The notes under the pieces are model-generated. The model saw only the letters and a list, made by a program, of their open reading frames with translations. It had not been told where the DNA came from and did not search any database. The position numbers were made by a program, and so were the translations under genes. A DNA stretch of 38,203 nt from positions 1 to 38,203 of the forward strand of contig JABBOD010000028.1 of NCBI GenBank assembly GCA_019351995.1, read 5' to 3'. The stretch is from Acidobacteriota bacterium. Lineage in GTDB: Bacteria > Actinomycetota > Actinomycetes > Actinomycetales > Microbacteriaceae. Positions 28,672-35,675 of this stretch are shown here, piece by piece (the stretch's first letter is position 1; every line of letters starts with the position of its first letter).

Positions 28672-29409
28672 ATGAGCGACACCACCGATGCCACTACAGG
28701 CACGCGGCGAAAGAACCACACATCTGTTGTCGCGCACATCGGCAGGGACATTGTTCGCGGAAACTATGCGGTTGGCGAGATACTTCCGCGAGAAGAAGAG
28801 TTCGTTGAACAACTCGAAGTCGGGCGCGGTGTTGTTCGAGAGGCTCTTCGCGTTCTCGCGTCTAAGGGTCTCGTGGAGGCTCGGCCAAAGCGGGGAACTC
28901 AGGTGCTTCCCACCTCGAACTGGCAGCAATTGGATCCCGACATTCTGTCCTGGCGCCTCGGGGAGGAAGTCGGTGCAAAGTTTCTGCGCGACCTGACAGA
29001 CCTTCGGTCCATGATCGAACCGGCCGCATGTGTGCTCGCTGCGGAACGCGCAACGGACACGGAACTACAGCTCATTCGATCACTTGCACGCGAACTTCGG
29101 CACGCTGAAGACGACGAGCCCGCGTTCATCGAAGCTGACATGCAGTTCCATCGAGCTCTTTTCCAGGCCGCGCACAATGATCTGCTCCTGCAGGTCAGCG
29201 CTGGAATCGAGGTTGGCCTTCGCCTGAGTCGCGAGGTGACCGTGTCCATGGGGCATGGACACCGGATTGACGCACATTTGGCCGTTGCTGACGCGGTCTC
29301 CGCGCGGTCCGCGTCGCGCGCCAGGCGCGCAATGAGCGAACTGATCGACTTGAGCATCACTGACATCGCCGCCGTCCTTGGAGGCGCATGGTCCGATATG
29401 ACTGACTGA
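28672..29409 (+). CDS. GntR-family (FadR subfamily, FCD) transcriptional regulator
   Basis: DNA-binding regulator of 245 residues. The winged helix-turn-helix spans about 17-83 (IVRGNYAVGEILPREEEF, VVREALRVLASKGLVEARPKRGTQVLP). An all-helical FCD ligand domain spans about 100-235, with the metal/ligand Asp and His residues in EADMQFHRALFQAAHN and a later His in DAHLAVADAV. FCD regulators of sugar acids usually repress and release DNA on binding an acid intermediate. It sits divergently from the ABC operon and is the only regulator in the locus, so it is the best candidate to bind the GT-N3-AC sites. ATG 28672 after GAGGA. Confidence 0.92.
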   Translation: MSDTTDATTGTRRKNHTSVVAHIGRDIVRGNYAVGEILPREEEFVEQLEVGRGVVREALRVLASKGLVEARPKRGTQVLPTSNWQQLDPDILSWRLGEEVGAKFLRDLTDLRSMIEPAACVLAAERATDTELQLIRSLARELRHAEDDEPAFIEADMQFHRALFQAAHNDLLLQVSAGIEVGLRLSREVTVSMGHGHRIDAHLAVADAVSARSASRARRAMSELIDLSITDIAAVLGGAWSDMTD

Positions 29410-29512
29410 ACCTACCGAGCGCGTCGCCTTTTCGAAACTGCATTGCCTCGCCGCTGTGTGGTTGTAATGGCGTGCCGAAAATCCTCATCCTCGATTTGAA
29501 TTGGAACAGACA

Positions 29513-31183
29513 ATGGAATTCACTCTCGCGGCTCGATTCGGCCAAGGCGAGGAGTTGTTGTTCGACGGGACGAAGTCTCGGCTTCTCCATATTGGAACCA
29601 ACGGCACAACCACCGTCGATACGAGAACCACGCATGACGAACTTCAGACGACCCTGAGCAACGACAGCCAGTGGACCAAAGACCTGAAACTGACCGCGAC
29701 GGTTCAGCTAGGTTCTGCCGTTGACGCGGCCCTCTACCCCCTGTACCAGGGGATCCTCGAAGAGGACGCGAACCCCTCAGGGAGGGTCTTCGAATTCAGG
29801 GGGCCCGGGTGGAACGCCGAACCTCGCGATGGGCAGCGGCTCGGAATACCTGCCGTCATTGTTCAAGATGGCAATGAATTTGTCCTGGTTGGCACCGATC
29901 CGGGTTACAGCGCACACTTCGCAGTCGACGCACCGGCGTCAACGGTCACGGTCACGTGGACCTATCGCCGTGAAGCCGGCCAACATGCGGGCATCACACG
30001 CAGAATCGTGACCCAACGAGTTTCAACGGTCGACGAAGCCTTGGATGCATGGTTCGTTCGGGCAACCCCGGACATACCGCCCGGCCCGGACTGGCTCCAC
30101 GAGATTGCGTGGCAGCACTACGACTACATGTCGAAGAACGGCGATGGCTGGTTCGACGACATCGATGCAGTGTGCGACATAGTTGCGCCGACCGATCGCC
30201 ATCGCGTGGCTTTTACCCTGCACGCCTGGTACGACTCCTGCGACCAATACTGCTACAACCCTGAAACCGGGCAAATGGAGCAGGAGTGGACGATCTTCTC
30301 GCACATCGCCGATCCACGGCTGCTCGCACGCGAAGGAGTATTGGAGACCGGAAGCCAACCACTGGCGTACACGTTCCGCAATCTTGCCAACTATCGGCCG
30401 CTTCCCATGGACTGGGACGAGGTGAGACGTCGAATCACGTATGCAAAGGACCGTGGATTCCGAGTTCCGTTCTACCTGATTACTGGCATGCTCGCGATGG
30501 GATCCGAAGTCGAACATGCTGCCATCGGTGACGGCTTGGTTAGCGATGGGGTGCCACTTTGGATCGGCCCCGATGCCGTCAGCGAGACCTACATCGCTAA
30601 CCCGCTGCATCCCGATGTCCGTAGTCGGTACTTGGGTCTCACACGCGGGATCCTTTCGGAGGTTGGTGACCTCATCGATGCTCTCGTGATCGATGAGGCT
30701 TATTACGTGGGATATGGGCAGATGGCTCCGGAAGCCTTTCCCGGCTACGCGGATCTGGGTCAGGCAACGCTGACGCAAGAAATTGCGGCGCTCGCGCATG
30801 CTCATCGTGCGGACATCGCAGTCCTCACGGCAGACCACATGGGAACTGCCCACTTGATTGAGCAGGCTTTCCCCTATTGTCTGTTTGCGGATGGGATCTA
30901 TCACGATGCGTGGAATAACGCCCAAGCGCATGAGGCAGCGCGTTACCCGACCTGGCGCAACACGGTCTGGAGCTGCACGTGGGCGCCGGCTACGGCGATC
31001 GCGAACACGCGGTGGGCGGTTCTCGCTTACGACGCCCCGATCAGTACAAGCAACGGGTGTTTCGGCGACGATCAGGGCATCCGCGACATGAGTGACGCGC
31101 AACGAGAAACTCTTCGAACGCTGTGGCAGATCAAGCGTGAGCGCTCGTTTAAGCAGCATCCGCTCTTGGCGACCGTTAGCTAA
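29513..31183 (+). CDS. Cytoplasmic two-domain protein, putative glycoside hydrolase of unrecognised family
   Basis: Protein of 556 residues that I cannot place in a named family. Residues 1-180 look like a beta-sandwich rich in Thr/Val strands (LKLTATVQLG, STVTVTWTYRREA). Residues 190-550 resemble a TIM barrel, with strand ends carrying acids: RVAFTLHAWYDSCD, VPFYLITGM, DALVIDEAYYVGYGQ (Asp394/Glu395), IAVLTADHMG and FADGIYHDAW. A sandwich-plus-barrel plan with Asp/Glu at strand ends suits a glycosidase. Four Cys cluster at about 221-247. There is no signal peptide, so its substrate would be imported. ATG 29513; a TTG at 29501 would add four residues. It lies 103 bases after gntR and ends at a 38-base palindrome. 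Confidence 0.75.
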   Translation: MEFTLAARFGQGEELLFDGTKSRLLHIGTNGTTTVDTRTTHDELQTTLSNDSQWTKDLKLTATVQLGSAVDAALYPLYQGILEEDANPSGRVFEFRGPGWNAEPRDGQRLGIPAVIVQDGNEFVLVGTDPGYSAHFAVDAPASTVTVTWTYRREAGQHAGITRRIVTQRVSTVDEALDAWFVRATPDIPPGPDWLHEIAWQHYDYMSKNGDGWFDDIDAVCDIVAPTDRHRVAFTLHAWYDSCDQYCYNPETGQMEQEWTIFSHIADPRLLAREGVLETGSQPLAYTFRNLANYRPLPMDWDEVRRRITYAKDRGFRVPFYLITGMLAMGSEVEHAAIGDGLVSDGVPLWIGPDAVSETYIANPLHPDVRSRYLGLTRGILSEVGDLIDALVIDEAYYVGYGQMAPEAFPGYADLGQATLTQEIAALAHAHRADIAVLTADHMGTAHLIEQAFPYCLFADGIYHDAWNNAQAHEAARYPTWRNTVWSCTWAPATAIANTRWAVLAYDAPISTSNGCFGDDQGIRDMSDAQRETLRTLWQIKRERSFKQHPLLATVS

Positions 31184-31189
31184 GGCGCA

Positions 31190-31231
31190 GAAGGGGGGCG
31201 ATCGCGATATCGCGATCGCCCCCCTTCGTTT
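31190..31231. terminator. Perfect 38-base palindrome, terminator between convergent genes
   Basis: 31190-31227 is a perfect palindrome: GAAGGGGGGCGATCGCGAT followed by its exact reverse complement, then GTTTT. It lies 6 bases after the putative hydrolase stop and 12 bases before the end of the MBL-fold gene on the other strand. The T-run favours termination of the plus-strand gene. Confidence 0.8.
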
Positions 31232-31239
31232 TCAGACTG

Positions 31240-32199
31240 TTATCCCGCGACCCAAGCCTGAACGCCATCCGACCGGATCAGCGACTGCACAAGGTGATAT
31301 TGCTCGAGAACCTCGAGGTGCCCAAGGACGGCGTAGACGAGATAGTCACAGGCGGGGCTCGGCCAAGGGCCGAGCCGATCGTGGCTCTTATCGATCAATT
31401 CCAATAACGAAATCGGGCGCGACGACCGTGTCACCGTTTCCAAGGCCACCAGCTCAACCAGGTCGGTGTAGGCAAGTGACAGATCCAAAAAGTCCAAAGC
31501 ACTTTCGGCGAACATCGCCGGATAGTGAGCCGGGAGAATTGCAACCGGTCGACGGCCTTTCAGGAGACGGATCGTCGCGCGGTAGGCCTCCACATATCGA
31601 TACGTAGGGGGAAACGCGGGCCGACCGTCGGCGAGCGGCACTGTGTCACCTAGCACCGCGTCACCAACAACAATGAAGCCTGTCGTCTTGTCGACGACCG
31701 AAAGGTGGCCCCAGGAGTGCCCCGGGGTGTGCAAAATCTCGATGGTGCGATCGCCGAGGTCGAGGCTCTCTCCGCCGGTGAAACCGATATCGATTGTGGT
31801 GGAATGGGCGACCGCCCGGATGAAGTGCTTACCCTCTTCTGTCTCGTCGAAGTTGTGCGTGTGAGCGAACTCACCGTAACGGTCCGAAATCATCAGTTCG
31901 AGGTCTTCGAGCATCGCGCGATCCCGCTCGCCCGCGCACACCAGCGAATTGGGGAAAACATCCCTCATCGCTGTAGCTCCGCCGGAGTGGTCGTAGTCCG
32001 CATGCGTGACGATTACGTAGCGAACGGCTGCCGGGTCGATCCCATTCTCACGAAAGTAGGGCACTACCGCCCCTCGGACTGATTCGTCGTAACCGGTATC
32101 GATAACCGCCGTATGTCGAGTGCCGACGATCACATGGACAGCGATGTATCGATCCCCAATGGGACACTCGATTCGATGAATGCCGGGCGCCAGCTCCAT
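31240..32199 (-). CDS. MBL-fold metallo-hydrolase
   Basis: Metallo-beta-lactamase-fold hydrolase of 319 residues. The metal motif is THADYDHSGG (His66, Asp68, Asp70, His71), so the second His of the usual HxHxDH is Asp. Downstream ligands are present: HTPGHSWGH, VVGDAVLGD and PAHYPA. The C-terminal 90 residues form a helical region with a winged-helix look, as in some glyoxalase-like and thioesterase-like MBL proteins. Substrate unknown; a thioester, lactone or ester is possible given the CoA-transferase and hydratase genes in the same operon. Start ATG 32199, four bases after the enoyl-CoA hydratase stop, with GAAGGGAAG upstream. Last gene of the operon. Confidence 0.85.
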   Translation of the reverse strand: MELAPGIHRIECPIGDRYIAVHVIVGTRHTAVIDTGYDESVRGAVVPYFRENGIDPAAVRYVIVTHADYDHSGGATAMRDVFPNSLVCAGERDRAMLEDLELMISDRYGEFAHTHNFDETEEGKHFIRAVAHSTTIDIGFTGGESLDLGDRTIEILHTPGHSWGHLSVVDKTTGFIVVGDAVLGDTVPLADGRPAFPPTYRYVEAYRATIRLLKGRRPVAILPAHYPAMFAESALDFLDLSLAYTDLVELVALETVTRSSRPISLLELIDKSHDRLGPWPSPACDYLVYAVLGHLEVLEQYHLVQSLIRSDGVQAWVAG

Positions 32200-32203
32200 T
32201 GGT

Positions 32204-33001
32204 CTACTTCCCTTCAAACTGGGGCGCTCGCTTTTCGGCGAACGCCCGTCGCCCCTCTGCCGCATCCGACGTAGTAAATAGATATGTGAAAGTGTCGTTC
32301 TCGTAGGCCATACCTACCTCTAACGAACTCGACATTGCGACACGCACCAAGTGCTTCGACAGTTGCACCGCAAGTGGGGCGCTCCGGCTGATCCGTTCAG
32401 CGAGGTCCTGGACGGCGGCGTCGAGGTCCTCGTCGGGGAGCACTCGATCAACCAGCCCGATCGTCGCCGCCTCATCGGCGGGCACCATGTCGCCTGTGAA
32501 CAGCATCTCAGCGGCCCGCCCGGGGGAGATGACCCTCGGAAGCAACTGGGTGTTGCCGGCTCCCCCGTGCCAGCCGAGCTTAACTTCCCCCGCACCAAAT
32601 CGGGCGGATGGCGCTGCGTACCGGATGTCACTCATGAGTGCCATCTCCAACCCACCCCCGATGCAGTAGCCGCGGATCTTTGCGATGACCGGTTTTCGGA
32701 TCGCCCAAATTCCGCGGGCATAGTCGATTCGGTTACGCAGCTGCCAGTTCGTCCCATAGTCATCGAGCACTTTGACGTCACTCCCAGCCGAGAAAGCTTT
32801 GGGGCCGACGCCCGAGAAAATCACCACCCGAACCTCGTCATCGTCGTTGATCTCGTCCACGATGCTGAGCAGCGCCTTGCCCATCGCCGGCGTCATGGTG
32901 TTCAGCTTTGCCGGCCGGTTAAGCTCCAGGATCGCGACGTGACCGTCGACTCGGAATCTAAGCTCCGCATCGGGGTCGGTCGTCTTTTGTTCCGAAATCA
33001 T
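32204..33001 (-). CDS. Enoyl-CoA hydratase/isomerase (crotonase family)
   Basis: Crotonase-fold protein of 265 residues. The oxyanion-hole segment KAFSAGSDVKVL and GYCIGGGLEMALMSDIRYA are typical. Both acids of the hydratase pair are retained: Glu119 (GGGLE) and Glu139 (GAGEVKLGWHGGAG). It can therefore be a genuine hydratase or dehydratase on a CoA thioester. Start ATG 33001 after AGGAG. It sits between the CoA-transferase (47-base gap) and the MBL gene (4 bases). The natural acyl group is unknown. Confidence 0.92.
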   Translation of the reverse strand: MISEQKTTDPDAELRFRVDGHVAILELNRPAKLNTMTPAMGKALLSIVDEINDDDEVRVVIFSGVGPKAFSAGSDVKVLDDYGTNWQLRNRIDYARGIWAIRKPVIAKIRGYCIGGGLEMALMSDIRYAAPSARFGAGEVKLGWHGGAGNTQLLPRVISPGRAAEMLFTGDMVPADEAATIGLVDRVLPDEDLDAAVQDLAERISRSAPLAVQLSKHLVRVAMSSSLEVGMAYENDTFTYLFTTSDAAEGRRAFAEKRAPQFEGK

Positions 33002-33048
33002 TTTTGACTCCTATGGTTGGTTGTGTGTCGACGAGCGGTAGCGCGTGG

Positions 33049-34260
33049 TCACACCACGCCGCGAGCGCGTAACTCTTCGATTTCGACGCTCGATATACCG
33101 GCCCCCTCGAGGAGGCGGGTCGTATGTTCGCCGAGAAGTGGTGGTGGGAGGCGGATATCGGCGACGCTCCGCGAGAATCGGATCGGCACTGATGGCATTC
33201 TTAGTTCGCCCGCTGTTGGATGGGCGATGGTGCTGATCATGCCTCTGGCGACCACGTGTGGATCGGAAGCGACGTCCGCATACGTGTAGATCGGACCAGC
33301 CCACAACTTTCGTTCGAGAAGGACCTCCAGCCACTCGTCTGTTGTCCTTGCCGGGAGAATCTCATCCAATATCCGGTGGATTTCGTCTCGTCGTAACTCG
33401 GCGTCCTCCCACGAGGTGATGGCTCGCAACCGATCATCATCGACGGCGTCGCCCAGCACGTCGATGGGCATTTGCGAAAGGAGGATGTAGCTGTCTTTCG
33501 TCTTGTAAGAGCTGTAGGGCGGGTTGCACCAAGCGTGAGCGAACGACTCCTCCGACCGCTGCGGTTGGATGCCGGCGTTTAGGTAGGTCGTGAACTCCTG
33601 CGCCTGGCAGTCCATGGCCACCGACCACATATCGACGGAGACTTTCTGGCCTTCGCCGGAGGTGTCACGTTCGCGCAGTGCGGAAAGGATGCCGATTGCG
33701 GCTTGGTATCCGGTCATTGCGTCGACAGCCCAGAGGGCGCCGGGGAGCGGTGTGTCGTGCTTGGACCCGACCGACCACATCGACCCCGAGACTCCTTGGA
33801 GAAGAAGGTCCTGGCCTGGGCGGTCACGGTATGGTCCGTCCTCGCCGTACCCGCTGATCTGGCAATAGACGAGTCGCTGGTTAAGCTCCGCAAGCTTCGC
33901 GTAACCGATGCCGAGGCGTTCAGCAGTGCCCACGCGAAAGTTCTGAATGAAAACATCGCAGTCCGCGATCAGTTCGTAGAGCAGTTCGAGACCGCGCTGT
34001 TCCTTCAAGTTCAGAGTGAGGCTCTGCTTGTTTCGGTTGAGTCCGAGAAGCGCAGTCGATTCTCCCCCAACCGACGCGTTTGCGAATGGGTGCGTGCGCG
34101 TCCACTCCCCGATGTCCGGCGACTCCAGCTTGATCACCTCAGCTCCGAGATCTCCGAGTCTCATGCCACAGATCGGTCCGGCGAGCATTTGTGATGCGTC
34201 GATGACGCGCAATCCTTCCAGCGGGCGACTGCCGGCTGCGGCGTGGGTGGTGTCGGGCAT
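33049..34260 (-). CDS. CaiB/BaiF family III CoA-transferase
   Basis: CoA-transferase of 403 residues. The catalytic Asp151 is in GPYRDRPGQDLLLQGVSG, as in formyl-CoA transferase. Other family blocks are LRVIDASQMLAGPICGMRLGDLGAEVIKLE cut near residues 17-46, NRNKQSLTLNLK and ISGYGEDGPY. It moves CoA from a donor thioester to an organic acid, activating it. It lies 44 bases after the Gfo/Idh gene, with AAGGAG six bases before the ATG at 34260, and ahead of the crotonase gene. Acceptor acid unknown. Confidence 0.94.
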   Translation of the reverse strand: MPDTTHAAAGSRPLEGLRVIDASQMLAGPICGMRLGDLGAEVIKLESPDIGEWTRTHPFANASVGGESTALLGLNRNKQSLTLNLKEQRGLELLYELIADCDVFIQNFRVGTAERLGIGYAKLAELNQRLVYCQISGYGEDGPYRDRPGQDLLLQGVSGSMWSVGSKHDTPLPGALWAVDAMTGYQAAIGILSALRERDTSGEGQKVSVDMWSVAMDCQAQEFTTYLNAGIQPQRSEESFAHAWCNPPYSSYKTKDSYILLSQMPIDVLGDAVDDDRLRAITSWEDAELRRDEIHRILDEILPARTTDEWLEVLLERKLWAGPIYTYADVASDPHVVARGMISTIAHPTAGELRMPSVPIRFSRSVADIRLPPPLLGEHTTRLLEGAGISSVEIEELRARGVV

Positions 34261-34304
34261 GAAGCGCTCCTTGTAGGCGGGTTGGTCGAAGTCGGGGTTG
34301 TCCG

Positions 34305-35393
34305 CTAGTGCCGAGCGCCCAGCGTGAGGTTGATGTCGACTGGTTTTAGTTCGGCAGCGGATGCTGAGACCTGCAGAGCCTCGAGCAGTTCCACTCCGCG
34401 AGCCCCGGTATCACCCGTGCTGTTGTTGGAGTGATCCGGGTTCATTGCGATTTCGACGAGCGCGTTGACAGGACCTTCGCAGGAGTAGGCGCCCTCGTTC
34501 GGGGCAATGTCGACGAGATGAGTATTCCCGTCGTGCCGTCGGAGTTCTGCTCGCTCTCGCTCCACGTCCACGATGAGGACGCCGTCACTTCCAAATATCT
34601 CAAGACCTAGTTGAAACTTGTCGTCGTCCGGCAGGGTGGCCGCCCCGCTTAGAATCCCGTGCGCTCCCGAGGCGAAGTCGATGAGCGCCGCGTCGTACAT
34701 ATCGACACCGGAGTGAGGTGCACTGCTCCTAGCTGTGACTCTGGACGCCCGGAGTTCGGTGAGCCAGAACAAGAGACCTGCTGCGTGGCTGAGCTGGCCG
34801 TGTGCATAGCCGCCTCCACGCGCTGGATCTTGCCAGGTCTTTGGGTCGGGGCCAGTTAACGTTGCGCTGAAGTCGGACGGAACGGTGGGTGCTGGCGCAG
34901 AGAAGAACGCTTTCGTTGGACTTGCCATCCGAACCGAAACGTATTCGATGTCGCCGACGCCTGGATCGGACATCAGCGCCTTCGCTCGAATCAGGAATGG
35001 CTTGTAGTTCCATCCGAGAGAGATAACGAGACCCGCGCTGTTTGCCTCGGCGCGCTCAACGAGATCCCAGGCTTCGATTGCATGCAGCGTCATTGGCTTC
35101 TCGCACAGCACAGTCAGCCCCCTGTCAAGGCCGGCGGCGGTCTGTGAATAGTGCAGGTGATGGGGGCTGGCGACGACCAGTGCGTCCAGGTTCCACCCGA
35201 GGAGTTCCTCGAAGTCCTCGGTCGCGTGCCTGAAGCCGAACTGCTCCTGCACTGCCGCAAGATGATCGACACCGAGGCTGCTAACGCCGACAAGGTCCAC
35301 ACGGTCGTCGGCCGCCAAGAGCGGAAAATGATTGGTCGTTGCCCACCAGCCCGCGCCGACTGCGCCGACTCTTACCTTGTCACTCGTGCTCAA
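34305..35393 (-). CDS. Gfo/Idh/MocA-family NAD(P)-dependent oxidoreductase
   Basis: Oxidoreductase of 362 residues. N-terminal Rossmann fold VRVGAVGAGWWATTNHFPLL (GxGxxx at about 10-16), then VVASPHHLHY and the catalytic-lysine motif EKPM (98-101). The C-terminal sheet domain contains GGGYAHGQLSHAAGLLFWL with the usual His. These enzymes oxidise or isomerise sugars, sugar acids and inositols at the sugar ring. The start is TTG at 35393, five bases after GGAGAG; no ATG or GTG is available nearby in frame. First gene of the four-gene operon, with operator-like site 4 some 30 bases upstream. Confidence 0.92.
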   Translation of the reverse strand: MSTSDKVRVGAVGAGWWATTNHFPLLAADDRVDLVGVSSLGVDHLAAVQEQFGFRHATEDFEELLGWNLDALVVASPHHLHYSQTAAGLDRGLTVLCEKPMTLHAIEAWDLVERAEANSAGLVISLGWNYKPFLIRAKALMSDPGVGDIEYVSVRMASPTKAFFSAPAPTVPSDFSATLTGPDPKTWQDPARGGGYAHGQLSHAAGLLFWLTELRASRVTARSSAPHSGVDMYDAALIDFASGAHGILSGAATLPDDDKFQLGLEIFGSDGVLIVDVERERAELRRHDGNTHLVDIAPNEGAYSCEGPVNALVEIAMNPDHSNNSTGDTGARGVELLEALQVSASAAELKPVDINLTLGARH

Positions 35394-35424
35394 AACATCT
35401 CTCCATCGAGTACACCGTAGGTCA

Positions 35425-35439
35425 ATATGTAGGACTTAA
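35425..35439. promoter_or_regulatory. Operator-like site 4 (Gfo/Idh operon, secreted glycosidase)
   Basis: ATATGTAGGACTTAA matches the site-1 palindrome at 12 of 15 positions and keeps GT-N3-AC. It lies in GTCAATATGTA, identical to the 11-mer at site 3, in the 282-base divergent region between the Gfo/Idh operon and the secreted glycosidase gene. Confidence 0.55.
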
Positions 35440-35675
35440 CACTACACAATCGAACATCGACGCGCGACTGTACCGAACCATCGCCCATCTTGCCTGATCA
35501 AAGACCAGGCGAGCCGCTATGCAAGCAGCGAAGCGATTAAATCGGACTTGTTATGCCAAATTCATTGTATTGTCGACGCACAGACGGTCATTGCGGATCA
35601 TTAGATCGGAGTAAGCGTGCGGATCCGGTGACTGAACCTAGAACTAACCACTCGTTTGGACAAAGGAGTTCGATC

